DNA of 64,000 nucleotides, taken from NCBI RefSeq assembly GCF_013155375.1, contig NZ_JABJQY010000002.1, forward strand, positions 620,001-684,000. Direction: 5' to 3'. A model generated the notes under the pieces. It had not been told where the DNA came from, did not search any database, and saw only the letters and a list, made by a program, of their open reading frames with translations. The stretch is from Nocardioides sp. zg-1308 (lineage in GTDB: Bacteria; Actinomycetota; Actinomycetes; Propionibacteriales; Nocardioidaceae). Made by a program: the position numbers and the translations under genes. Positions 1 through 7,921 of the stretch are shown here, piece by piece (the first letter of the stretch is position 1; each line of letters begins with the position of its first letter).

Positions 1-841
1 GTCCGTTGACGTAGTCGGAGGTGCGCTGGTCGCGCGGGCTGGAGAACATCGCCTCGGTGTCGCCGTGCTCGACGATGACCCCCGGCGTGCCCTGCGAGGC
101 CAGGAAGAAGGCGCAGGTGTCCGAGACGCGGGCCGCCTGCTGCATGTTGTGCGTGACGATGACGACCGTGACCTGTCGCGCCAGGTCCTTCATCGTCTCC
201 TCGATGACCCGTGTGGACGTCGGGTCGAGGGCCGAGCACGGCTCGTCCATGAGCAGCACGCGGGGCTTGATGGCCAGCGAGCGCGCGATGCAGAGGCGTT
301 GCTGCTGGCCGCCGGAGAGGCCGCCGCCGGGGCTGTCGAGACGGTCCTTCACCTCGTTCCACAGACCCCCGCGGACCAGGCACTCCTCGACGAGCTCCTC
401 CTTGGCCGACCTCCCCAGCCTCGTCCCGGTCAGCCGCAGCCCGGCCACCACGTTCTCCCGGATGGACATCGCCGGGAACGGGTTCGGCTTCTGGAAGACC
501 ATGCCGATGGCACGGCGCGCGTCGGTCAGCTTGCGCTGGGGGTCGTAGATGTCATCGCCGTCGAGCAGCACCTCACCGGCCAGCGCCGCAGACGGGACCA
601 GCTCGTGCATCCGGTTGAGGATGCGGAGGAAGGTGGACTTCCCGCAGCCCGACGGGCCGATGAGGGCGGTGATGCCCGAGGCGGGCATGGTGAGCGACAC
701 CCGGTCGAGGACCTGGTGGCTGCCGAACCACGCGGTGATGTCGCGGGCCTCGAGGGTCGCAGGGCCGGCCGGTGGAGCTCCGCCGCTCGGCGCGGCAGGG
801 GCGGCGGGGACGGCGGAGGCGGGCAGCGTGGACTGGGGCAT
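1..841 (-). CDS. pstB: Phosphate ABC transporter ATP-binding protein PstB (partial, C-terminus off the edge)
   Basis: Cytoplasmic ATPase that powers phosphate import through the PstC-PstA channel. The 280 visible residues show Walker A GPSGCGKST at about 62-70, a Q-loop region (VFQKPNPFP), signature LSGGQQQR near 174 and Walker B VLLMDEP near 192-198. The visible part ends in SDYVNG, so by family comparison only two or three residues (RFG-like) are missing. It starts at ATG 841 and has an Ala/Pro-rich N-terminal extension of about 30 residues. It is separated from the other pst genes by three exported-protein genes and by a strong hairpin just upstream, so it may be expressed at a different level. 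Identification is secure. Confidence 0.96.
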   Translation of the reverse strand, partial: MPQSTLPASAVPAAPAAPSGGAPPAGPATLEARDITAWFGSHQVLDRVSLTMPASGITALIGPSGCGKSTFLRILNRMHELVPSAALAGEVLLDGDDIYDPQRKLTDARRAIGMVFQKPNPFPAMSIRENVVAGLRLTGTRLGRSAKEELVEECLVRGGLWNEVKDRLDSPGGGLSGGQQQRLCIARSLAIKPRVLLMDEPCSALDPTSTRVIEETMKDLARQVTVVIVTHNMQQAARVSDTCAFFLASQGTPGVIVEHGDTEAMFSSPRDQRTSDYVNG

Positions 842-913
842 GGCGGGATCTTCTTCGCGTCGGGGAGCTGGGGCGGGGCCCGGGCGGGGTCACCTCCGTG
901 ACCGGTCCGGGAT

Positions 914-948
914 GGAGGCGGGCGGCTGTCAGCGGACCGCCCGCCTCC
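914..948. terminator. Perfect 12-bp-arm hairpin upstream of pstB
   Basis: Arms GGAGGCGGGCGG (914-925) and CCGCCCGCCTCC (937-948) are perfect complements around an 11-nt loop. The hairpin lies between the stop of the Ig-domain PBP gene (968) and the pstB start (841). It has no U-tract. It could be a partial terminator or an mRNA-stability element that sets pstB level relative to the upstream genes. Confidence 0.55.
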
Positions 949-967
949 GACTCGGGAGGGTCGGGCG

Positions 968-2569
968 TCACTTGATGGTGATGACGAACCTGACCTTCGA
1001 CGCGGCGAACGACGCGTTGCCGGCGTACTCCGCAACGAGCTTGTTCTTGCCCTTCGCGAGCGCCTTCAGGGTGACCGTGGCGACGCCACCGGTGACCTTG
1101 CCCTTGCCGACGGTCTTCTTGCCGAGCTTGATGACGACCTTGCCGGCGGCCTTGCCGGCAGCGGACTCCTTGACCTTGACCTTGCCCTTGACGGCGGCGC
1201 CCTTGGCGTAGCTCTTCTTGAACGACACCGCCAGCTTGGTCGCGGCCTTGGTGGTGGGGGTGGTGACCGGGACCGGGGCGGCAGCCCTCACCGTGACGTC
1301 GACCGGGGCGGAGGTGGAGCCGTTGAAGGCCGCGCCGGTGGGCGTGAAGGTGGCGGTGACCTGGTGCACGCCGGGGGTGAGCCCGGTGGCGGTGTAGGTC
1401 GCGCGACCGCCGGTGACGACGCCCTGGCCCTTGACGGCGCCGTCGACGGAGAACGCCACGACGCCCTGGGGCTTGAGCTGCCCGCCGCCGCCGACGGTGG
1501 CGGTGAGGGTCGCCGCACCAGCGGCGTTGGAGGTGCCGGCGACGGTCGTGGTGGTGGTGACCTTGGCGGTCAGCAGGTCACTGGCCGCGGTGGCCGTCGT
1601 GGTGGCCACGCCGCACTTGCCGCCCTGGGCGGAGGAGAGCAGCTGCTCGAAGCCCGCGTCGAGGATCAGCGAGGCGGCGGCCGGCGAGCAGACGTAGCCG
1701 TTGGGGCCGAACAGGCCCTGCGCCCAGGCGCTGCCGGCGTCGGCCTGCCGGACCACGTTGTAGAGCGCGCGACCCACCTGCCAGCCCTGCTCGATGCGCA
1801 GGGTGCCGAGCAGGCCCGCACGGCCCACGGAGAACGGCGCGATCGCGTTGGGGTCGGACTTGATCGGGGCGTCGTCGTGCTCCTGCACGAAGGTGACGGC
1901 GGGCCCGTAGGTGACGGTCGAGCCCTTGATCTTGTCGAGCTCCTTCTTGAAGAAGTCACCCGTGCCGGAGCTCGTCTGCGGGGCGAGCGGCTTGATGACG
2001 CCCGCGGCGCCGCCGACCTGGCTCCAGTTGGTGACGGTGCCCTCGAAGATCTGCACGATCTGGGCCGGCGTCAGCGCGGCCGGCGCGTTGGACGACTGCG
2101 CGGTGGCGACCGCGAGGGTGTCCTTGGCGAACGGGAACGCCTGGAGGTTGGCGGCGGTCTCGTTGGCGTTGTTGCCCGAGGAGGACCGCGCGAAGCTCAC
2201 GTCCGGGTTGTTGCCCGCCCCGTAGAGCAGGCCCTTGCCGCCGCCCGAGCCGTTGGGACGGACGATCGGGGCGGCGCCGGCGCGCAGGGTGACGTTGGCC
2301 GAGTTGGTCTGGGCGCCGGCGGAGTCGAACGTACGGGCGTCGAAGGACACCAGTCGCTGCGCGGGCGCGCCGGCGTTGTAGCCGGCCACGCCGCTGTGGC
2401 CGTCGGCCAGGTAGCCCAGGGCGTACATCGTGGTGTCGGAGCCGACGCCGACGATGTCGTCGGCGTCCGGGACGAACGCCGGGTCGGCCTGGGCCGGAGC
2501 GGCGAGGGCGAGGGCCGCCGCCAGGACGGACGTGGTGGCCACGCCCGCGAGGAGCCTGCGAACAGACAT
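968..2569 (-). CDS. Secreted PstS-like substrate-binding protein with two C-terminal Ig-like domains
   Basis: 533 residues. A signal peptide ends at about AQA27. A periplasmic-binding-protein domain follows (about 30-330), with PstS hallmarks: GVGSDTT early, a hinge segment reading TPAQIVQIFEGTVTNW, and a second ligand loop SSGTGDFF. Two Ig-like (Big_3-type) beta domains follow: about 335-425, and a Lys-rich one at about 440-533 ending VITIK. There is no lipobox, transmembrane anchor or LPXTG motif, so it is probably secreted or loosely wall-bound. The start at ATG 2569 is preceded by GAAGGA. It lies 62 bp after the sortase-like gene. A role in phosphate or phosphorylated-ligand capture is inferred from fold and context. 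Confidence 0.85.
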   Translation of the reverse strand: MSVRRLLAGVATTSVLAAALALAAPAQADPAFVPDADDIVGVGSDTTMYALGYLADGHSGVAGYNAGAPAQRLVSFDARTFDSAGAQTNSANVTLRAGAAPIVRPNGSGGGKGLLYGAGNNPDVSFARSSSGNNANETAANLQAFPFAKDTLAVATAQSSNAPAALTPAQIVQIFEGTVTNWSQVGGAAGVIKPLAPQTSSGTGDFFKKELDKIKGSTVTYGPAVTFVQEHDDAPIKSDPNAIAPFSVGRAGLLGTLRIEQGWQVGRALYNVVRQADAGSAWAQGLFGPNGYVCSPAAASLILDAGFEQLLSSAQGGKCGVATTTATAASDLLTAKVTTTTTVAGTSNAAGAATLTATVGGGGQLKPQGVVAFSVDGAVKGQGVVTGGRATYTATGLTPGVHQVTATFTPTGAAFNGSTSAPVDVTVRAAAPVPVTTPTTKAATKLAVSFKKSYAKGAAVKGKVKVKESAAGKAAGKVVIKLGKKTVGKGKVTGGVATVTLKALAKGKNKLVAEYAGNASFAASKVRFVITIK

Positions 2570-2631
2570 GTGGGTCTTCCTTCTCTGGTGGTCGTGCACT
2601 GGGTGGAGCTGACGTCGATCACATGCGGGTG

Positions 2632-3567
2632 TCACATCAGGTTGGGCAGCAGGCGCATGACCACGTCGGTCGTGAGCCAGGCGACGGCGAGCACGACCGG
2701 GGTCGCGACCACCCACACCAGGGCGGCTCCGAACCGCTGCCGGGCGGCGATGACCCCGAAGGCCAGCGCCAGGAGCAGGGCCAGGCACAGCGTCAGGAGC
2801 GGCATGACCGCGCCCGACTCGGTGCCCATCGCCTGCTCCGGATCAGGGACCACGCGGGGCAGGCCCGCGGGGGTGTCGAAGGCCTCGTCGGCCTCGGCGT
2901 CGACGTAGACGACCTCGCCCGGCGACAGCGACGGGAGCCGGGAGCCGCTGGCCTCGCCGCTGACGAGGACCAGCCGGGCGGCGTCGTCCGGGCGCGGCTG
3001 CGGCAGCGGGTCGCCCGCACGACGTACGCCGATGACGCGGAAGCGGGTGGCGCCCTGGGCGGTCGTGACGTTGACCTGGTCGCCGGGCACGAGCTCGCCG
3101 ATGCGCGCGAAGGGCGCCCCGTAGGTGCTCGCCCGGCCGAGGACGGCCGACGTGCCGCGCTGGCCGGGCAGCACCGTGTTGCGGAGGTGTCCCGGGCCGA
3201 CCAGCAGGTCGCCGGAGGCCGTCCCCTCGACGACCACCTGCTCCACGCCGATGTGCGGGATGGAGAGGGTGGCGACGGGCTGCCCCACCTCCGTGACGGG
3301 ACCGATGGGGGCCGTGCCGGCGGCGAGCTCCGCGCGGAACTGCGAGTACAGCGTGTCCTGGGCGCGGTCCTGCGACAGCCCACCGAGGTAGACCATCTGC
3401 GCGACCATCCAGCCGGCGACCAGGCAGCACATCACCGAGGTCGTCGTGATGACCGACCAGACGTCGTCGCCGGCCGGCGCCGTCGGGCGCACGGGCGTCG
3501 TACGAGGCGCGGGGGGACGGACCGCCGGCTCGGCGCCGGCTCGGGGCCTGCTGCTCGTCATCGTCAC
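2632..3567 (-). CDS. Sortase-fold membrane protein lacking catalytic His and Cys (pseudo-sortase)
   Basis: 311 residues: a Pro-rich cytoplasmic N-terminus, a membrane segment at about 37-60, an extracellular sortase-like domain at about 95-215, and two C-terminal membrane helices (about 253-275 and 281-300). The domain keeps the class D/E landmarks IPHIGVEQVVVEGT, GPGH and STYGAPF. Where active enzymes read AGHR, it has LGRAS (143-147), and where they read TLTTC it has RLVLVSG (198-204). All cysteines lie in membrane segments. It should therefore not transpeptidate, and a binding or scaffold role is more likely. The GTG start at 3567 overlaps the previous stop as GTGA, implying coupled translation; ATG 3561 is an alternative. 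Confidence 0.75.
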   Translation of the reverse strand: MTMTSSRPRAGAEPAVRPPAPRTTPVRPTAPAGDDVWSVITTTSVMCCLVAGWMVAQMVYLGGLSQDRAQDTLYSQFRAELAAGTAPIGPVTEVGQPVATLSIPHIGVEQVVVEGTASGDLLVGPGHLRNTVLPGQRGTSAVLGRASTYGAPFARIGELVPGDQVNVTTAQGATRFRVIGVRRAGDPLPQPRPDDAARLVLVSGEASGSRLPSLSPGEVVYVDAEADEAFDTPAGLPRVVPDPEQAMGTESGAVMPLLTLCLALLLALAFGVIAARQRFGAALVWVVATPVVLAVAWLTTDVVMRLLPNLM

Positions 3568-6188
3568 GACCGCCTCCTGCGGAGGTGTCGCAGCCGCAGC
3601 AGGTTGGCGCCGAGGGCGCTCACCATCGTGACGAGGAGGAGCAGCGGCAGGGTGCGTGCGGCCACCGGGGAGGAGACCGCGGTGGTCGGCGGCATGACGA
3701 GGAGCTCCTCCTCGTCGTCCTTGTCCGCGTCCGCGTCCCTGCGATCCCCCTTGGTGCCCCGCTCCTTGTCGCGGCCCCCTCCGTTGCCGGCCCCGCCGTC
3801 GTCGTCGGTCGTCTCCTCGAGCGTGGTGACGCTGCCCGGGCCCGGGGTGACGCCGCCGCCTCCGGCGCCGACACCGCCGCCGTCCTCGCCGTCCGTGCCG
3901 TCCCCGTCCGCCTCGTCCGTGCCGTCCTCGTCGGTCTCCGTCGCACCCGCCTGCTCGCCGATCGCGGTGGCGACCGCCTGGGCCTGCTTCCAGAGCGGAC
4001 CGGTGACACCGGTCTTGCGCAGCGGGACGTAGCCCGGCGGCAGCTCGCCGTTGCCGAAGCCCTCCTGCTGGCCCTCCGTCGTGGCGACCTGGATGAACTG
4101 CGCGACCTTGTCCGCGTCCTCCTGCGGCAGGTTGGCCGTCCGGGCCGCGGTGTAGACGATCACCGTCCCGGGGTAGGCGTCCGCCTTGACGAGGTCGGCC
4201 ATGTCCATGCGGAACGGCTCCTGCCCGCTCGTGCTGGGCTCGGCCAGCCGGAGGGCACGGCCGATCCCCGTGGCGGTGGGGGCGACGAAGTCGTCGCGGG
4301 TGGCGAGGAGCGCCTCGTCGAGGCCGAGCCGCTGGGCGTCACCCATGCTCACCACGCCGAGCATGAACCGGGAGCCGACGCCCTGGCGGTCGACCCGGCC
4401 GATCTTCCACGGGTCGGTGACCGTGGCGCGCTCGCACTTGGTCTGCACGTTGGGCCAGGCGTCGAGGATGGCCTCGGCGATCTTGCGCATCGACGGGACC
4501 GGCGCGGCGAGCTGGGTGAAGTACGGGGTGGGGTTCTGCTGGCGGCACTCGTCGTTGGTCACCGGCACGAAGTCGTCGAGCAGCGGCCACTCGGCCGTCG
4601 GCAGCTCGATCTTCTCGTAGCTCGGGTTGACCCGCATGCCCCACTCGTCCGGCTTGCCGTCGACCCACCTCATCGCCGCCTCGTCCTGGGCGATGTAGGA
4701 CGTCAGCGCCTCGATCACGTCGCTGGACTCCGACAGCGACAGCAGGGTCGCGGCCGCCTCCCGGGTGACGGTGTCGAGGCCCGGGTTGAGTGCCTGGAAC
4801 TCCGGGTCGAGGTTGATGCCCACCGGGTTCTGGGCCATGCCCGGGTGGCCGCGGCCGAGCTCGCTGCCCAGGTAGGACTGCGTCATCAGCTTGGCGATGA
4901 GCCGCGGGTTGAGCTTGAGACCGGTGTACTCGCCGGCGTTGCCGGGCAGGTCGATGACGTAGCCGATCGAGAAGCCGGTGACGGCGGTCGGCGCGTACGC
5001 GATCGGGTCGGACCCCTTGGCCTCGTGCTTGCCGGACACGAACGCCGCCGCGCCGCCGCCGTTCTCGGCCAGGGCGAAGCCTGCGGCGTCCGCCATCCGG
5101 TTGTGCTGGAACTTGAAGCGCTCCTTGTCCAGGCAGAAGCTGGGCGACCACTGCAGGGATGCCTGCGCCATCAGCTCGGAGCCGTAGAAGCCCGTGGGCG
5201 CCCGCGAGTCGAGGACCGTGCAGGCGTCCGGGGGCAGCCCGAAGGTGATCGGCACCGAGAAGCGGTTGCGCCAGTTGGACGCCGACCACCACAGCATCGG
5301 CGACGCCGTCAGGTCGACACCTTGGTTGGAGTAGTTGCTGGCGCCGGCCTCGAACTGTCCGCCGCGGTTGCAGGCGGCGTGGTCGTCGAGGCAGCTGATG
5401 CCCTGGATCGGGATCACCACGATCGAGCAGGCGACGGTGTCGGAGCAGCCGAGCGACTCGTTCTCCACGGCCGAGCGCACCTCGAACTTGGCGTGGCCGT
5501 TGCCCTCGAGGTCGGTGAACGCCGCCTGCTCGGCGGGTGGGAACGCGGCGCCGATCGCGGCTTCGGGGGGCATCGTCTCCGAGGTGCAGCTGGCGTGGAC
5601 GGTGCCGTTGGCGGCCCGGAACGGGGTCACGTGGGTGGAGAAGGTGGAGACGTCGTTGCACTCGGGCGGGATCGGCGCGAGGCCGAACTTCTGCCCGCGC
5701 TGCTCCTCGGTGGCGTGTTTGTCGTGGCGCCAGGCCGCCTCGGACTCGTCCGCGACCTGCGTGCGCTGGGTCCGCGAGGACGTCCAGCAGGTCTCCGGGG
5801 AGAGCTGCTGCTCCGGCGGCAGCGACGGGTCGTCGAGGCCGCGGCACTGCAGGATCACGACGGGGTACTCCTGGAGCTGCCCCTGCTCGCCGAACGGGCT
5901 GGACGAGCGGCCTCCGGTGGGGTGCGCCCCGGTCCAGGAGATGTTCACCCGCTCCCGACCACGCAGCTCGGTCGTGCGGTCGACGGTGACGGTCACGTCC
6001 CGGGAGTCGATCTCGAGCTCCTGGCCCTGCACCGTGATCGTGCGGTCGAGGTGCTTCGTCTGGGTGAACGCCGGCTCGGTCGCGTCGGGCGCGGCCTGCG
6101 CCGCCTCCCCGGTCCCGGCGACCGCCGCCGGGAGCACGACGGCGACCGCGAGCAGCGCCGTGGCCACCAGGCGCAGGCGGCGGCTCAT
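3564..6188 (-). CDS. Large secreted, membrane-anchored PBP-like protein of the pst operon
   Basis: 874 residues, with a signal peptide to about residue 33. A long Cys-containing extracellular region follows, then an acidic Gly/Asp/Thr linker (about 745-840), one C-terminal membrane helix and a basic tail (RHLRRRRS). I recognise no single-family match across the whole chain. The region around 640-735 (YPGTVIVYTAARTANLP, then VAQFIQVATTEGQ and GYVPL) resembles the last part of PstS proteins, and an internal segment resembles the PstS hinge, so a distant PBP fold is inferred. Even spacing of cysteines suggests disulfides. ATG 6188 overlaps the pstS stop as ATGA and the 3' end overlaps the next gene as GTGA. 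Function unknown. Confidence 0.7.
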   Translation of the reverse strand: MSRRLRLVATALLAVAVVLPAAVAGTGEAAQAAPDATEPAFTQTKHLDRTITVQGQELEIDSRDVTVTVDRTTELRGRERVNISWTGAHPTGGRSSSPFGEQGQLQEYPVVILQCRGLDDPSLPPEQQLSPETCWTSSRTQRTQVADESEAAWRHDKHATEEQRGQKFGLAPIPPECNDVSTFSTHVTPFRAANGTVHASCTSETMPPEAAIGAAFPPAEQAAFTDLEGNGHAKFEVRSAVENESLGCSDTVACSIVVIPIQGISCLDDHAACNRGGQFEAGASNYSNQGVDLTASPMLWWSASNWRNRFSVPITFGLPPDACTVLDSRAPTGFYGSELMAQASLQWSPSFCLDKERFKFQHNRMADAAGFALAENGGGAAAFVSGKHEAKGSDPIAYAPTAVTGFSIGYVIDLPGNAGEYTGLKLNPRLIAKLMTQSYLGSELGRGHPGMAQNPVGINLDPEFQALNPGLDTVTREAAATLLSLSESSDVIEALTSYIAQDEAAMRWVDGKPDEWGMRVNPSYEKIELPTAEWPLLDDFVPVTNDECRQQNPTPYFTQLAAPVPSMRKIAEAILDAWPNVQTKCERATVTDPWKIGRVDRQGVGSRFMLGVVSMGDAQRLGLDEALLATRDDFVAPTATGIGRALRLAEPSTSGQEPFRMDMADLVKADAYPGTVIVYTAARTANLPQEDADKVAQFIQVATTEGQQEGFGNGELPPGYVPLRKTGVTGPLWKQAQAVATAIGEQAGATETDEDGTDEADGDGTDGEDGGGVGAGGGGVTPGPGSVTTLEETTDDDGGAGNGGGRDKERGTKGDRRDADADKDDEEELLVMPPTTAVSSPVAARTLPLLLLVTMVSALGANLLRLRHLRRRRS

Positions 6189-7921
6189 CGGCCCGCTCCC
6201 CGACGTCGTACGCCGCGGGCGAGCAGCAGGCCGGGGACGAGGATGAGGGCCAACAGCTCGAGGGCGGCCAGGGCACCGAAGGCCCGGCCGTCGTCGGGCC
6301 GGCTGGCGGAGAGCTCGGTCGGCGTGGCGTAGATCGGGTCGGTCGTGGTGGCCGTGCCCGCCGCGGCTGCGGCACTGCCCTCGGCCGCCACGGCCTCGCC
6401 GGTGATCGGGTCGACCTCGGTGGCGGGAGGCTCCTCGCCACCTCCCCCACCGGCGCCGCCGCCCGTCCCCTGGTTCGCGTCGCCGCCGCCCGGACCGCCC
6501 GCGCCGCCCTGCTTGTCCGTCGTGGGCGTCCCGGCCTCCTCCCCACTCTCGGCGGGCTCCTCCGGCTGCTCCTCGTCGGTCGACGGCTCACCGGTGCCCG
6601 TGGAGGTGCCGCACGGGCCCTCGCCCTGCTCGTCACAGGCAGCCGGCTGCGGCGCGATCTGGGCGAGCTTGTTCTGCTCGAGGTTGCCGGCCACGAACGT
6701 CGGGTTGTTGCAGCGCGTGGCGTCGCGGTTCTCGATGTCCACCGCCGGGTCGGCGGTCTTGAGCTTCGCGAGCTGGGTGAAGCCGGCCTGCACGAGGTTG
6801 AGCGGCAGCGGCGAGTAGCCGTAGGGACCGGCCTTGGCCTGGCCCTCGCACAGCGAGTAGTACATGAAGTCGCCGAGCGTCTGGCGCTTCGCCGTCGACA
6901 TGCGCTGGTCCTGCGCACCGGTCGGGACGATCATGTAGCTGTAGGACGACAGCGGGTAGGCGCGGGGGTCCGTGGCGTTGTAGACACCGTCCAGGATCTG
7001 GGTGAGGTAGAGCGGCGAGCTCGTGTCCTCGTTGATCCGCGCCTTCGTCAGCGCGACGGCGACGTTGTACTGCGTCGGCTCGACGTAGTAGCCGCCCTCG
7101 TTGAGGACCTTGACGACCGGGTAGTCCTTGTTGAGCGGGTAGGCGTACTCGACGTAGCCGATCGTGCCGTTGCCGGCGAACCCGGAGATCGTGTTCATCA
7201 CCTGGTCCGAGCCCGACTGGGCCAGCATCCGGCCCTTGCGCGGGTAGTAGGACGTGTAGCCGCTCTTGCCGAAGTAGGGCCGCCAGATGTCGGGGTGCTC
7301 CGCGTCCATCCAGGTGGTCAGCTGGGCCGTGGTGCCGGAGCCGTCGGAACGCACCACCGGGGTGATGGCGACCTTGGGGAACGCCCGTCCGTTGTTGTCG
7401 TCGGTGATCGCCGGATCCGACCAGTCGGTGATCTCGCCGGTGAAGATCTTCGTCAGCGTCTCGCCGGAGAGCCGCAGGTTGCGGACCAGCTCGTCGCCGA
7501 TCTTGAGCTGGTAGGTGAAGGCCGTGCCGCCGGCCACGATGGGCAGGTAGGCGAACTCGCGGCCGTTGCTGTTGTCGGCGTTGCCGAACTCGTCGACGCC
7601 CGGGTAGGGGATCTCCGAGATGCCGAAGTCGGTCACGTTCTGCGCGAAGTTCTTGCGCCCCTGCGACGAGCCGCCGCCGTTGTAGGTGACCTTCATGCCG
7701 AGCGCGTCGACGTCGGAGATCCACTGCTGGACGATCACCTCGGACCAGGTGGAGCCGGAGCCCTCGATCTGGGCGTACGCCGCGCGCGCCGAGGTGCTGC
7801 CGAGGCGACCGTCGTCGGGCTCGCCGGGCACGTCGGCCTGGGCGGCCGCGGAGAGCCCCGGCGCGGAGAGCAGCGCGACGGCCGCGAGCGCGGCCACGAG
7901 GCGGAGGGAACGGGTGGTCAT
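6185..7921 (-). CDS. pstS: Phosphate-binding protein PstS with C-terminal membrane anchor
   Basis: 578 residues. A signal peptide ends at about AQA29. The PBP core (about 50-400) has phosphate-site motifs GSGST (54-58), GGGSSQG (82-88) and RSDGSGTT (191-198), plus a C-lobe GTIGYVEYAY segment. Instead of the usual N-terminal lipobox, the protein continues into a Cys pair, a Gly/Glu/Pro-rich linker of about 120 residues and one C-terminal membrane helix with tail RGVRRRGAGR, so it is tethered at the C-terminus. The canonical ASDAP segment reads ISEIP, a change near the phosphate site. ATG 7921 overlaps the pstA stop (ATGA). PstS assignment is firm; phosphate specificity is inferred. Confidence 0.9.
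   Translation of the reverse strand: MTTRSLRLVAALAAVALLSAPGLSAAAQADVPGEPDDGRLGSTSARAAYAQIEGSGSTWSEVIVQQWISDVDALGMKVTYNGGGSSQGRKNFAQNVTDFGISEIPYPGVDEFGNADNSNGREFAYLPIVAGGTAFTYQLKIGDELVRNLRLSGETLTKIFTGEITDWSDPAITDDNNGRAFPKVAITPVVRSDGSGTTAQLTTWMDAEHPDIWRPYFGKSGYTSYYPRKGRMLAQSGSDQVMNTISGFAGNGTIGYVEYAYPLNKDYPVVKVLNEGGYYVEPTQYNVAVALTKARINEDTSSPLYLTQILDGVYNATDPRAYPLSSYSYMIVPTGAQDQRMSTAKRQTLGDFMYYSLCEGQAKAGPYGYSPLPLNLVQAGFTQLAKLKTADPAVDIENRDATRCNNPTFVAGNLEQNKLAQIAPQPAACDEQGEGPCGTSTGTGEPSTDEEQPEEPAESGEEAGTPTTDKQGGAGGPGGGDANQGTGGGAGGGGGEEPPATEVDPITGEAVAAEGSAAAAAGTATTTDPIYATPTELSASRPDDGRAFGALAALELLALILVPGLLLARGVRRRGAGR

Noticed and set aside
968-2788. Longer start for the Ig-domain PBP gene
   Set aside because: The upstream residues read through the end of the sortase-like gene and precede a clear signal peptide with its own ribosome site at ATG 2569.
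3183-3195. His127 (GPGH) of the sortase-like protein as a catalytic residue
   Set aside because: That His belongs to an upstream conserved loop; the catalytic His of sortases falls in the later AGHR-type motif, here LGRAS.
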